The notes under the pieces: model-generated
Seen by the model: only the letters and a program-made list of their open reading frames with translations
What the model was told of the DNA's origin: nothing
Databases searched by the model: none
Translations under genes and position numbers: made by a program
Shown here: in pieces, positions 27,476 through 36,899 of the stretch
Position numbering within the stretch: position 1 is the first letter of the stretch
Layout of the letters: every line of letters starts with the position of its first letter
Assembly (NCBI RefSeq): GCF_014696225.1
Contig: NZ_JACJPV010000011.1
Location: 1 to 64,000 of the forward strand
Length of the DNA stretch: 64,000 nt
Origin: Anabaena sp. FACHB-1237
GTDB taxonomy: Bacteria; Cyanobacteriota; Cyanobacteriia; Cyanobacteriales; Nostocaceae
Reading direction: 5' to 3'

Positions 27476-27680
27476 CTTTTAGTAGTTAAGCTGTTGTGGG
27501 TTTAATTTGGATAATAGATGCAAGCAAGATGCTTGCACTACTTAGCTTTTAGTAGTTAAGCTGTTGTGGGTTTAATTTGGATAATAGATGCAAGCAAGAT
27601 GCTTGCACTACTTAGCTTTTAGTAGTTAAGCTGTTGTGGGTTTATTTGGATAATAGATGCAAGCAAGATGCTTGCACTAC
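27471..27680. repeat. 70-bp tandem repeat, three copies
   Basis: The units start at 27471, 27541 and 27611 (CTTAGCTTTTAGTAGTTAAG). The first two are identical and the third has one base deleted. Each contains AATAGATGCAAGCAAGATGC, related to part of family C and to the fragment at 45685. The first unit supplies the stop codon of the preceding gene. Confidence 0.95.
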
Positions 27681-27717
27681 AGTAATTTTAGCTGAATAAA
27701 TACCTTTTTATACCTTT

Positions 27718-27975
27718 TTAGCGACTTTTATCCCATTTCCACAAAAACACCATCACAGCAATTATTCCCAATTGTAGAGCGAAATTAGGTACAGCTTGAT
27801 CTATATTTCGTCCTGCTAAGATTTGAAAAAAGAATACAAATGCACCTATAAACCCAGATATACCAATACCAATATACACAAACTTGCGTAAACCGCGATA
27901 AGGTGCTGCTGCTTCTGCTCTTAATCTTTGATATTGTCCAGATTTGAGCTTATTTGGAGAATTTGGTTCTACCAT
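27718..27975 (-). CDS. DUF3493 protein (LPA1/Rep27-like)
   Basis: The 85-residue protein has LRAEAAAPYRGLRKFVYIG followed by two hydrophobic helices (IGISGFIGAFVFFFQIL and LQLGIIAVMVFLW). This matches the conserved core of DUF3493, the membrane domain of the plant and algal LPA1/Rep27 photosystem II assembly proteins. In cyanobacteria the domain stands alone as here. A role in photosystem II biogenesis is an inference from the plant proteins. Confidence 0.75.
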   Translation of the reverse strand: MVEPNSPNKLKSGQYQRLRAEAAAPYRGLRKFVYIGIGISGFIGAFVFFFQILAGRNIDQAVPNFALQLGIIAVMVFLWKWDKSR

Positions 27976-28021
27976 AAACAATCATTCCATATTAAGTAGT
28001 GGTGCAAAATAAATTCTATAT

Positions 28022-28146
28022 TAGTGACAGTTGAGAGTTGACAGTTGATAATTGAGAGTTGACAGTTGATAGTTGAGAGTTGATAGTGGACAGTTGAGAG
28101 TTGATAGTGGACAGGTGACAGGTGACAGGTGACAGGTGACAGGTGA
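28022..28146. repeat. Heptamer tandem repeats (TTGACAG, GTGACAG)
   Basis: About 17 units of GTTGACA/GTTGATA/GTTGAGA change into consecutive GTGACAG units. It is a short tandem repeat block with no coding frame. Related units occur at 30942-30966 before the next element. Confidence 0.9.
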
Positions 28147-28516
28147 CAATAAGATATACCCTTCCTTAGTCTAGTGAGCTACGGTGAAGAATCTGAAAAA
28201 TAGTTCTATGTCTGTGTACCATTTATTAACTAATTGTACGGGTTTATTTAGATTCCATAGCCGCTTGGAACTTAAGTTCGGTAGCTAATAGCTTGCATTT
28301 TACTAAAGTAAACTAATAAACAATTCAAACAGTATAGAACGATTCTATATGCGTTCTATGTTAAGTTGACATTAATGAAATTCTTGCTTTACTCCTACTG
28401 ACTCCATGACTCGGTGACTTAGTAAACCTTTCTATAATTTATTGATAAATTAGGTTGTCATTGTCAATAAATGACTTAGAATGGAAAGGTTGTCAACAAT
28501 TGCGATATCTGCTAAC
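28146..28516. other. 371-bp region upstream of rpmF
   Basis: The region is AT-rich, without a credible gene or a recognised RNA. It includes a GAACTTAAGTTC palindrome at about 28268 and presumably the rpmF promoter. Confidence 0.45.
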
Positions 28517-28693
28517 ATGGCTGTTCCAAAGAAGAAGACCTCCAAATCTAAACGAGATAAACGTCGTGCTACGTGGAGACATAAAGCTGCTATTCAAGCC
28601 CAAAAGGCTTTATCCCTTGGTAAATCTATTTTGACTGGACGCTCTAACTTCGTGTATCCTACTGCTGAAGAAGAAGAAGAAACAGAAGATTAA
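28517..28693 (+). CDS. rpmF: 50S ribosomal protein L32
   Basis: From the ATG at 28517 the 58-residue protein reads [20 protein letters not shown], the standard L32 start, and ends in an acidic EEEEETED tail. The zinc-binding cysteines of some L32 proteins are absent, as is usual in cyanobacteria. An in-frame ATG 36 bp upstream gives a non-family extension and was not used. Confidence 0.97.
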   Translation: MAVPKKKTSKSKRDKRRATWRHKAAIQAQKALSLGKSILTGRSNFVYPTAEEEEETED

Positions 28694-28715
28694 TTACCTA
28701 TACCCAGCAGCTAGT

Positions 28716-28740
28716 AGGGGTTTAGCACTGCTAAACCTCT
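28716..28740 (+). terminator. Hairpin of the AGGGGTTTAGCA family after rpmF
   Basis: AGGGGTTTAGC and GCTAAACCTCT pair around a 3-base loop 22 bp past the rpmF stop. It is one of at least three such hairpins at gene ends in the window. Confidence 0.65.
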
Positions 28741-28825
28741 TGCGTTCCCAGTGTAAAATGCTAACTGGTGTTTGCGTAGCTTGCCGTAAGCCATAAGCTG
28801 AAAGCTGACTACTGGTAGCTGATAG

Positions 28826-30211
28826 CTAAATACCTATTATCTTTCTCAAAAGAGATAACTTACCTTGATATGGTGCATATCGCCAACTAACATCAAAGCG
28901 GAATGTATTTTGTAGAATACTCTTATGATGGGAAAATAGGTCAAAACTGGCTTTACCATGATAAGCACCTATACCACTATCTCCCACACCTCCAAATGGT
29001 AAAGATGAAATAGCAACTTGCATCACTGTATCGTTAATACAAACACTACCTGATGAAGTAGATTGTAAAACAAGATTTTGCAGGTTCTTATTATCAGAAA
29101 AAAGATATAAAGCTAAAGGTTTAGGTTGAGAATTAATTAAAGTGATTGCCTGGGAAATATCTGTATAAGTAATAATTGGTAAAATAGGTCCAAATATTTC
29201 TTCCTCCATGATGGCATCAGTTAAAGCAACATTGTCTATAATGGTAGGAGCAATATATAATTGTTCTCGGTTGGTTTCTCCACCAATAACAATTTCCCCA
29301 TCTTGCAAAAATTTAGTTAATCTATCAAAATGTTTTTGATGAATTATTCTGGCATAATCTGGACTGTTAACGGGATTTTCACCATAAAATTCTAACAAGC
29401 ATTTTTTGAAACCACTAATTAAATCTGACTTGACTTTTTCATTCACTAAAAGATAATCTGGAGCTATACAAGTTTGTCCAGCATTGAGAAATTTACCCCA
29501 AAGAATGCGTTTAACAGTATGGTCTAAATTAATCTCTTTATCTACTATACAGGGACTTTTACCTCCTAATTCTAAAGTTACAGGAGTTAGATGTTTAGCG
29601 GCTGCGGCCATGACAATTTTACCAATAGCAGTACCTCCGGTAAATAAGATGTGATCAAATTTTTCTGCTAGTAATTCTTGACTGGTTTCCACTCCTCCAG
29701 TAATAACAGAAATATATGCGGGATCAAAATATTTACTAATTAGTTCTGTGACTAAATTAGCAGTGTGAGGGGCAAATTCCGAAGGTTTGATAATAGTACA
29801 ATTACCAGCAGCGATCGCTCCCACTAAAGGAGATATAATTAATTGAAAAGGATAATTCCAAGGACTAATAATTAATACTACTCCTAATGGTTCTGGAGAA
29901 ATTTTAGCCGAATATGAAAAAAACTCTAAAGGAACAGGAGCTTTTTTAGTTTTTGCCCATTTTATGAGATTTTTTATAGCCTCATTAACTTCTTTAATAG
30001 CACCAATTTCGCTGGCGTAACTTTCAAATTCAGGCTTGTGTAAATCGGCTTTTAATGCTGCAATAATCTCAGTTTTATGATTAATAATTAACTGTTTTAA
30101 CTTGTGTAATTGAGATAAACGAAAATCAAGATCCTTAGTTTTACCACTGTTAAAAAATTCACGCTGACTATCAATAATGTCAGTAATTTTAGTAGATAGA
30201 GTAGTGCTCAT
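28826..30211 (-). CDS. Aldehyde dehydrogenase, class-3-like (fatty aldehyde dehydrogenase type)
   Basis: The 461-residue NAD(P)-dependent enzyme has SPWNYPFQLIISPLVGAIAA, the catalytic Glu in VTLELGGKSPCIV and the catalytic Cys in NAGQTCIAPDYL. The C-terminal PFGGVGDSGIGAYHG and SFDLFSHHKSIL are typical of class-3 ALDHs. Cyanobacterial members oxidise long-chain fatty aldehydes (AldE), and I favour that role, but the substrate cannot be fixed from sequence. No alkane-synthesis genes adjoin. Confidence 0.9.
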   Translation of the reverse strand: MSTTLSTKITDIIDSQREFFNSGKTKDLDFRLSQLHKLKQLIINHKTEIIAALKADLHKPEFESYASEIGAIKEVNEAIKNLIKWAKTKKAPVPLEFFSYSAKISPEPLGVVLIISPWNYPFQLIISPLVGAIAAGNCTIIKPSEFAPHTANLVTELISKYFDPAYISVITGGVETSQELLAEKFDHILFTGGTAIGKIVMAAAAKHLTPVTLELGGKSPCIVDKEINLDHTVKRILWGKFLNAGQTCIAPDYLLVNEKVKSDLISGFKKCLLEFYGENPVNSPDYARIIHQKHFDRLTKFLQDGEIVIGGETNREQLYIAPTIIDNVALTDAIMEEEIFGPILPIITYTDISQAITLINSQPKPLALYLFSDNKNLQNLVLQSTSSGSVCINDTVMQVAISSLPFGGVGDSGIGAYHGKASFDLFSHHKSILQNTFRFDVSWRYAPYQGKLSLLRKIIGI

Positions 30212-30699
30212 TTTTGTAGTAGCTTGTAGGGTGTGTCAAACATGAAAATTAGTCATCTCTACAGAAGATTATCATATTTGACGCACTATGTCTAATTTAA
30301 CTAGTAAATTTAACATATAGAGATCCTAAATAAGATATACTAGCCTAGTACCGCAGGGCGGAGGTCAAAATTCAAAAGTCAAAACTCACAACCAAGACAG
30401 TATAGGCTTTTGGACGATTTAGAATAATTGGTTTATGTACGCCAAGCTGTACTATATTACCGTGGTTCCCCTACTTCTAAGATGACCTAATCACTAGACA
30501 TCTTGTGGTAATTAAATGTGCATAACCACTAAACCCTTGTAGGAACAATTCATGAATTGTCCTTAGGATAATTTTCACTCCTATGTCTAATGATTTACGG
30601 ACAATATCACAAAATAAATTAGTGATATTCCCGTTATTTTCGCCATATTGAGATACAATAGAAAGGTTGACTTGAAATAAACATCTGGAGATATAATAA
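30212..30699. other. 488-bp gene-free region with a decayed family A core
   Basis: At about 30227-30292, AGGGTGTGTCAAACATGAAA and TTTGACGCACTA form the degraded inverted core of a family A element. The rest shows no credible gene; a frame on the minus strand overlapping rpmB is a shadow. A promoter for rpmB is expected at the right end. Confidence 0.5.
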
Positions 30700-30936
30700 A
30701 TGTCCCGTCGTTGTGATTTAACTGGTAAAAAAGCCAATAACGCCTTTTCCATATCCCACTCTCACCGCCGCACCAAACGCTTACAACACGCTAACCTACA
30801 AGAAAAACGCATTTGGTGGCCAGGTGGAAACCGTTGGGTAAAACTTAAACTTTCCACCAGAGCAATTAAAACCTTAGATCACAAAGGTATTGAAGCTATG
30901 GCTAAGGAATCTGGTATAAATCTTAACAATTACTAA
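30700..30936 (+). CDS. rpmB: 50S ribosomal protein L28
   Basis: The 78-residue protein begins [20 protein letters not shown] and contains [15 protein letters not shown] and [11 protein letters not shown], which are diagnostic of bacterial L28. It is full length and monocistronic, and is followed within 6 bp by heptamer repeats. Confidence 0.97.
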   Translation: MSRRCDLTGKKANNAFSISHSHRRTKRLQHANLQEKRIWWPGGNRWVKLKLSTRAIKTLDHKGIEAMAKESGINLNNY

Positions 30937-30984
30937 AGAAGTTGATAGTTGACAGTTGACAGTTGACAACGAAAAATTATCAAC

Positions 30985-31131
30985 AGGACTTACGCAACTG
31001 GCACATTGGTAGGGTGTGGTTCAACAAGCTCACCAACCACGTCAGACAGTATAAATCATGTAAATAACCAAATTGTTGATATCTGACGCACCCACTCAAC
31101 AGATTTTTTACTGTGATACTTGCGTACGTCT
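30985..31131. mobile_element. Family A element, full copy
   Basis: AGGACTTACGCAACTGGCAC at the left and TACTTGCGTACGTC at the right frame the same interior as the copy at 7598 (GGTAGGGTGTGGTTCAACAA). It lies between rpmB and the ParA gene, next to GTTGACA heptamers. Confidence 0.85.
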
Positions 31132-31154
31132 ATTGTCCATTGTCAATTATCAAT

Positions 31155-31994
31155 TTATTCAAGATCAACTTTTTGAATAAACTCCTTAGTGATTTTTACC
31201 ATAACATCATGAACATCACCATATTTTTGCTTGTAGGTTAAATTATGCTGAAAATTTAAACTTTCTGCTATTTTTGCTCTTTCTAGTATTTTATGATAAA
31301 AAATGGCGGGAATAAAGGGATTAATCATCATTAGAGCTAACTTTTCTACCTGGGAAACTGTATTGTTATAACGACAAATTACCGTACCAATTGCTTTTAA
31401 ATTATGTTGATAATCTCTGTTAAAAATATCAATTTGTTCTAATAATAGTTCTAATCCATAAACCGACATTCGACTAGCTACACAGGGAATTAAACAGTAA
31501 TCACTGGCGTAAAATGCACTTTTGACAATCTTATTAATACTAGGAGGACAGTCTATTAAAATATAATCATAATTTGGTAATACTGGTTGAATAACTTGAA
31601 ATAATGTGGTAATTGCGCCAGCAGTTAAGTTTGCATGAATTGTAAAAAACTTAGGACTATTAGGAATTAAATGTAGACACAGGAAGGAATTATTTTTTCT
31701 GACATTAGAAACATTGTCCTTAACAATAAAATCTTTAACGTTGATATCATCTAATGCATATTCTGCATTTTGAAATAGAAAAGGTAAAGTTAATCCACGA
31801 CTATTATATTCCCATTCCCATACTTCATCAGACATCATCGCATTTGTTAAATTACTTTGAGCATCTAAATCAATAGCCAAAACTCGTTTATTGTACATAG
31901 TATCCCCTGCTAAATATTCCGCTAAAGCCATAACGAGGGTAGTTTTGCCAACACCTCCTTTAAGATTACAAATACTAATGATTTTGGCTGTCAT
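31155..31994 (-). CDS. ParA-family ATPase without a ParB partner
   Basis: From the ATG at 31994 the protein has 279 residues. The deviant Walker A motif is CNLKGGVGKTTLVMALAEYL, the second motif is RVLAIDLDAQSNLTNAMM and the Walker B-type site is YDYILIDCPPSINK. These define ParA/Soj/MinD-like ATPases that dimerise on ATP and bind DNA or membrane. No parB or parS is seen next to it, so it may position a cargo other than a plasmid, or be a plasmid relic. A longer in-frame start reads into the neighbouring mobile element and is rejected. Confidence 0.9.
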   Translation of the reverse strand: MTAKIISICNLKGGVGKTTLVMALAEYLAGDTMYNKRVLAIDLDAQSNLTNAMMSDEVWEWEYNSRGLTLPFLFQNAEYALDDINVKDFIVKDNVSNVRKNNSFLCLHLIPNSPKFFTIHANLTAGAITTLFQVIQPVLPNYDYILIDCPPSINKIVKSAFYASDYCLIPCVASRMSVYGLELLLEQIDIFNRDYQHNLKAIGTVICRYNNTVSQVEKLALMMINPFIPAIFYHKILERAKIAESLNFQHNLTYKQKYGDVHDVMVKITKEFIQKVDLE

Positions 31995-32049
31995 ATTTTT
32001 ATGCTCTGTTAAACCAACTAGTTTCAGAAGTAGCGTTGCCCTTAAATCA

Positions 32050-32194
32050 CAGGACTTACGCAACGGGCACATTTGTATGGTGCATCAGATATCAACAATC
32101 TGTTTATTTGCAGTTATGCCGTCTGACGTGGTTGGTGAGCTTGTCAAACCACACCGTACAGGGGATTTTTGGTGTGACACTTGCGTAAGTCCTA
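32050..32194. mobile_element. Family A element, rearranged copy
   Basis: The ends are AGGACTTACGCAACGGGCAC and CTTGCGTAAGTCCTA. The central part GACGTGGTTGGTGAGCTTGT is in the opposite orientation to the copy at 7598, so the interior has been inverted or recombined between copies. Confidence 0.8.
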
Positions 32195-32435
32195 AATCAG
32201 TCAAAAGAGAAAATACCAGTGGAAATAGTGTTTAGTAGTTTATATGCTCTTGCTAAAGCAGTGAGTAGTAACCCTGATGTGGTTAGTTATCTTGTAGAAT
32301 GAGCAGAATTATTTAGTCTAGTCAAAGCTACAAGAAAACAACATCGAGATATACAACAAATTAGCCAACAACTTTAGCAGTAATCTTGATTTAACACCCA
32401 TGATATGAGCATTGCTAAACCCCTACTTACCACTG
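32195..32435. other. Intergenic region with a possible decayed ORF
   Basis: Around 32233-32378 a frame reads SLYALAKAVSSNPDVVSYLV, a stop, then LVKATRKQHRDIQQISQQL. It may be the relic of a short helical protein, but the evidence is weak. Confidence 0.25.
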
Positions 32436-33317
32436 CTATACAATTTGCCAAGCTAACTTAGCAGCACCTACCATACCAGCATTATTACCCAATTCAGCCA
32501 GTAAAATTTGTAAACCTTCCCGTGAACTTGGTAATACTCTTTTTTCGATTTCCGCTTTTACAGATGGAAGAAAATAGGAAAAATTGGCACTGACACCTCC
32601 ACCAATAATAATGGCTTGAGGTGTAAGAACATAGATTAAACTGGTTAAACCGATACCTAATTCTGTACCATATTCTTGCCAAAATCTCAAGGCTTGAACA
32701 TCACCTTTTTTAGCTAATGTGCCTAATTCTATTGGTTCTTTACCTGTGCGACGACGGATAGCAGATATAGAAAGATATTGTTCTAAAGATCCTTGATTAC
32801 CACTGTTACAAACTGGACCATCAGGACGTAAAGTGATTAAACCTAGTTCACCAGCAGTACAATTATGTCCTACAAATAATTTACCATTGAGAATAATTGC
32901 ACCGCCTACACCAGTTCCCAAAGTTAGTAATATCATATTGGGGAAGTTACGTCCAGCACCTAACCATGCTTCTCCTAAACCAGCACAATTAGCATCATTA
33001 GCTAAGATAGTAGGTTTTCCCGTTTTAGCTTCTAACCAAGCGGCTAAGGGTACATTATGCCATCCTGTAAGATTAATGGCAACTTTAGCTATTTTTCCTG
33101 TAGCATCAGCAGGTCCAGGTGTACCTATGCCAATGGCAATACTTTCATTTTCTGGATCTATTTGATTAATCGCATCCACCATAGTAGATAATACTGCTTC
33201 TGGAGTTGCGGGTTGAGGAGTATGGATGGTTAAAGATTTAACACAAGTACCATTTGCTGTGTATGTTCCCAGTTTGATAGATGTTCCGCCTAAATCAATA
33301 CCGATGACTTGTTGCAC
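32436..33317 (-). CDS. ROK-family sugar kinase, probable glucokinase
   Basis: The 293-residue protein has the ATP motif IGIDLGGTSIKLG, the sugar-site ANDANCAGLGEAWLGAG, GTGVGGAIILNG and HNCTAGELGLITL. The ROK zinc motif CxCGxxGCxE is degenerate here (CNSGNQGSLEQ), with two cysteines replaced by serine, so the structural zinc may be missing. It likely phosphorylates glucose, though other hexoses are possible. It stands alone. Confidence 0.88.
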   Translation of the reverse strand: MQQVIGIDLGGTSIKLGTYTANGTCVKSLTIHTPQPATPEAVLSTMVDAINQIDPENESIAIGIGTPGPADATGKIAKVAINLTGWHNVPLAAWLEAKTGKPTILANDANCAGLGEAWLGAGRNFPNMILLTLGTGVGGAIILNGKLFVGHNCTAGELGLITLRPDGPVCNSGNQGSLEQYLSISAIRRRTGKEPIELGTLAKKGDVQALRFWQEYGTELGIGLTSLIYVLTPQAIIIGGGVSANFSYFLPSVKAEIEKRVLPSSREGLQILLAELGNNAGMVGAAKLAWQIV

Positions 33318-33497
33318 AATTTTAGCTTATTCAATAATAGATGATTGAAGATCATATCTTAGGCGTGCGGAATTTTCAGGTTTGATCTGTAAAACAAATA
33401 TTTGTAGTGAAATACAAAACTTCTTCATGGTATGCTATGATTGGGAAAATCTTAATTTATGTATTTTTTAGCACTAGTTAGCAAAAAAGTATCATAT

Positions 33498-34397
33498 ATG
33501 TACACGGAAAATTTTGTCGTTGTTGCTACACTCTATAAATTCGTTAATTTACCAGATTTTAGAGAATTGCGATCGCCTTTATTATCTTTTTGTCAGGAAC
33601 GGGGGATTAAAGGTACGATTTTATTGGCACAGGAAGGTATTAACGGTACTGTTGCTGGTAGTTGTGAATCTATAAATGCCGTTTTAGATTTTTTACGTTT
33701 TGATTCACGTTTTACAGGTTTAGATCATAAAGAGTCTTATACAAACAAATTACCTTTTGCTAGAATGAAGGTAAAATTAAAGAAAGAGATTGTGACTTTA
33801 GGTATACCAGAGATTAATCCTAACGAGAAAGTGGGTATTTATGTCAAACCTAAACAATGGAATGAGATAATTTCGGATCCTGATGTGACGGTTATTGATA
33901 CACGGAATGATTATGAAGTAAATATTGGCAGTTTTAAAGGTGCAGAAAACCCAAAAACGCAATCATTTAGAGATTTTCCTGAATATGTGCAGAAAAACTT
34001 AGATCCCAAAAAACACAAGAAAGTGGCCATGTTTTGTACTGGGGGTATTCGTTGTGAAAAAGCCTCTGCTTATATGATTAATCAGGGCTTTGAGGAAGTG
34101 TATCATCTTGAGGGGGGCATTCTCAAATATTTAGAGGAAATTCCTACGGAAGAAAGTTTATGGGAAGGGGAATGTTTTGTGTTTGATGAACGGGTAGCGG
34201 TGGTTCATGGTTTGGAATTGGGACATTATGAGTTATGTTTTGGTTGTGGCCATCCTATTGATGATATGGAAAAAAGTTCTCCTCGTTATGAGGAAGGTAT
34301 TTGTTGTTCTCACTGTTTTGATAATTTGACGGAGGAGAAAAGGTTACGTCAGCAGGAAAAATGGAAGCAGTATAAGTTGCTGTGCGATTCGTTGTGA
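33498..34397 (+). CDS. trhO: tRNA uridine(34) 5-hydroxylase, rhodanese family (TrhO/YceA)
   Basis: From the ATG at 33498 the 299-residue protein has the N-terminal ferredoxin-like domain ([19 protein letters not shown]), a rhodanese domain with the active-site loop [14 protein letters not shown], and a C-terminal cysteine cluster (CFGCGHPI and CCSHC) likely to bind zinc. The family hydroxylates U34 of tRNA in an oxygen-dependent route to 5-oxyacetyl or methoxy uridine. A 13-codon upstream extension is possible but is not conserved in the family. Confidence 0.93.
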   Translation: MYTENFVVVATLYKFVNLPDFRELRSPLLSFCQERGIKGTILLAQEGINGTVAGSCESINAVLDFLRFDSRFTGLDHKESYTNKLPFARMKVKLKKEIVTLGIPEINPNEKVGIYVKPKQWNEIISDPDVTVIDTRNDYEVNIGSFKGAENPKTQSFRDFPEYVQKNLDPKKHKKVAMFCTGGIRCEKASAYMINQGFEEVYHLEGGILKYLEEIPTEESLWEGECFVFDERVAVVHGLELGHYELCFGCGHPIDDMEKSSPRYEEGICCSHCFDNLTEEKRLRQQEKWKQYKLLCDSL

Positions 34398-34489
34398 GTG
34401 ACCAATCAAGGTTTTAATCTCCACTGCTATATTAATGTGACAATATAGTCACTAAAAATTATAGCTCTTTTGGGATCAATCTAGTACAA

Positions 34490-35464
34490 TCATTCTTCAA
34501 TTAACCAACCACGCTGTATTCCATACTCAATTCCACCAGTCCAGTCCATTGTTAAATGCTTCCGTACCTTATCAAATAAATGTTGTACTACAGTTGGATT
34601 AATTGGATTTTTAACATAAGTTTCTTCATACCTAAATTCTCGATCCGTATTTTTCTGCTGACGTAATACGTAAATTTGATCAACTTTGTACTTCCGAAGA
34701 TTGACATCACTTGTTAACTTGATCCATTCCATTAATACAATGTATAAACTATTTGGATTTCTGGCTTTTAAATCCTCTGCTGCTCTTGATGAACCTTCCA
34801 ACATAGTTTTATCAAGATAAGTTTTACATTCAATGACAATAACTGGAATATCAAAAATATGAGTTTCTGTGTTACCTGTAACTGTAACATCTGAATAGTT
34901 ATCTGGTTCTTCTTTAATAATTGTCAACATTTCACCTGAATTTTCTTCTTCTGGTGGTATAACTGCTTCAAATGATGCTTCAATAGTTGCACCAATCACA
35001 AAATCATGGTCTTTCTTTTCAATACGTGCATAGGGACGTTTTAACATTTCTGCATATTTGGGAGGAACAAAGAAAATATCTTTAAAAGTATGGGATTTTC
35101 CAATGAGCGCGTTTTCTCCAAAATCTTTTGCTAAATCTCGAAATAAATAATAGAGAAATTCCTCCAATACAGTAGAGTGAAGATTGGAGCGAGAGTCGAA
35201 CTTTTCAGCATAATGTTGTTGATCTAAAAAATCCTTATATGCTGATAAAAGTTGTACTCTTTGAGAAATAATTGTATTATCATTTTCATTAGGTGTTGAT
35301 GTTGGTCCCACTAATTCAATATTAGCTGAATGCCATTTATCATATTCAATTCTAATTTGTTGGAGAAATTTTCTGCTTTCAGCATCTCTATATTTTTTGC
35401 GGTGATTTTCTTTTTGTTCTAGATTTGAACCATGAACTAAAGGGTTTCTATCAGTTGTGGACAT
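34490..35464 (-). CDS. Type II restriction endonuclease, Bpu10I-like
   Basis: The 324-residue protein has a PD-(D/E)XK core: Asp/Glu positions in KKDHDFVIGATIEASF and the E-x-K in DIPVIVIECKTYLDK. SHTFKDIFFVPPKYAEMLKR and ECKTYLDKTMLEGSSRAAED resemble the Bpu10I restriction family as I remember it. Its first 28 bp overlap the end of the methyltransferase gene upstream, which points to co-translation. It should cleave the site protected by that methylase. The specificity is unknown. Confidence 0.78.
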   Translation of the reverse strand: MSTTDRNPLVHGSNLEQKENHRKKYRDAESRKFLQQIRIEYDKWHSANIELVGPTSTPNENDNTIISQRVQLLSAYKDFLDQQHYAEKFDSRSNLHSTVLEEFLYYLFRDLAKDFGENALIGKSHTFKDIFFVPPKYAEMLKRPYARIEKKDHDFVIGATIEASFEAVIPPEEENSGEMLTIIKEEPDNYSDVTVTGNTETHIFDIPVIVIECKTYLDKTMLEGSSRAAEDLKARNPNSLYIVLMEWIKLTSDVNLRKYKVDQIYVLRQQKNTDREFRYEETYVKNPINPTVVQHLFDKVRKHLTMDWTGGIEYGIQRGWLIEE

Positions 35465-36675
35465 AGCTCTAATTTTTCTTGAAGATGAATTGCAATTGCT
35501 TTAGCTAGAATGGGTGGTACAGCATTACCTATCTGATTGTACTGGCAAAGAAACTTTTCATTTAATCTATTTTCCCTTTGTAATAACTTGTGAGATACAA
35601 CTGTTTTTTTTCCTAAAAAACGATAAGTATCAGGGAAAGATTGGACACGCGCACCCTCACGAGCGGTTAAATTACGATGCTGGAAAGGATGAATAAAACT
35701 TGCATAAAAGGATGCTGCTATCGTATGTGCTGGCCTGTATGGATGTAACCGTCTATTATTTTGATCGTAAGTTTTATTAGATAAGTCACCATTTCCACTA
35801 CGACGTTTAGCACCATATTCTGTAGCAACATCTGAACTGGATTCACCCCATTTTATCTGTTTAAAACGTTCTACTAATCGCTGAGAATGTTCCATTGCTA
35901 CATGATTATAAAGAATTTTACTACCTTGTCTGATCCAATGCTGATATTGATTTTGAGATTCTGATATATAAAGTTGTTCTTCTTTACCTTCTCTTGCATT
36001 AAGTGGAGGTAAGTCTGATATTGCATCCCATAAGCTGATAGCAGGAAGTAAATTTATTTGCTCAAGGGATAATTGCAATATATTGTTTTTTAATAAGTCT
36101 AGAGAATGAGTTTTTTGAGGAATACCTAATTTTTTACCTAGTTTGTTTCCAACAATAAAAACACGCTCTCTAACCTGTGGTACACCATATTCAGCAGAAT
36201 TAAGTAACCATACTTCTACAAAATATCCAAGTTCTTCAAAAGTTTTTTTAATAATATCTATGACCTTTAAACCTTCGCTATTTTTGCGTGAGAGTAAACC
36301 TTTCACGTTCTCCATCACAAATGCTTTAGGTTGAAGAAAACGTATCCACTGAGAAAAGTTAATGAATAAAGTATTTCTAGGATCATTTGGGTCTTTTCGT
36401 GCTGGACCTGCAACACTAAAACCTTGACATGGAGGTCCACCAATAATAATATCCGGTTTTGAGATACAGATTTCTTGAATACTGCTTAAAGTATTGAAAT
36501 TACCAATATCACTTTGAATTACTGTCATTTCAGGGTGATTATAACGCAGCGTATCACAAGCCCAAGGATCAATTTCCACAGATAGAGAAATATTAAAACC
36601 TGCCATTGCAAAACCTAAACTAAAGCCACCAGCTCCAGCAAATAAATCAATAGCAATAGGTTTGTCTAGTTTCAT
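35437..36675 (-). CDS. DNA (cytosine-5-)-methyltransferase of a type II R-M system
   Basis: This is a 412-residue C5 methylase with all main motifs in order: DLFAGAGGFSLGFAMAG (motif I, SAM), GGPPCQGFSVAG (motif IV, catalytic Cys), FVMENVKGLL (motif VI, ENV), QVRERVFIVG (motif VIII) and the C-terminal QIGNAVPPILAKAIA (motif X). The target-recognition region between motifs VIII and IX is about 130 residues. The endonuclease gene overlaps its 3' end, so methylase is made first, the safe order for self-protection. Confidence 0.96.
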   Translation of the reverse strand: MKLDKPIAIDLFAGAGGFSLGFAMAGFNISLSVEIDPWACDTLRYNHPEMTVIQSDIGNFNTLSSIQEICISKPDIIIGGPPCQGFSVAGPARKDPNDPRNTLFINFSQWIRFLQPKAFVMENVKGLLSRKNSEGLKVIDIIKKTFEELGYFVEVWLLNSAEYGVPQVRERVFIVGNKLGKKLGIPQKTHSLDLLKNNILQLSLEQINLLPAISLWDAISDLPPLNAREGKEEQLYISESQNQYQHWIRQGSKILYNHVAMEHSQRLVERFKQIKWGESSSDVATEYGAKRRSGNGDLSNKTYDQNNRRLHPYRPAHTIAASFYASFIHPFQHRNLTAREGARVQSFPDTYRFLGKKTVVSHKLLQRENRLNEKFLCQYNQIGNAVPPILAKAIAIHLQEKLELCPQLIETL

Positions 36676-36899
36676 AAATGTTTGATGTATTTAACATTGA
36701 AATTATATAGCAATTATGGAAAAAGTGCGATCGCTCTTTTTTGGTTAACGCTGAATGTAGTGCGATCAGTAAACTATAATAAACATAATCACAAACAAAC
36801 ATATAACATAAAATGCAGCTTAATATCTTATAAATTAGCATTTCTAAAACCTAGTTTCTTTGTAAAAATTGGGATTATAATTTATTTTACAGTTTATAA

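Noticed and set aside
28236..28300. A tRNA-like or riboswitch-like fold before rpmF
   Set aside because: The GAACTTAAGTTC palindrome is short and no conserved motif supports an RNA gene.
30477..30752. A 91-codon minus-strand frame overlapping rpmB
   Set aside because: It overlaps the conserved rpmB start, has no recognisable family and no ribosome-binding site; it is a shadow frame.
31891..32235. A plus-strand frame across the ParA start and a family A element
   Set aside because: It is antisense to the conserved Walker A region and runs into a mobile element; it is a shadow.
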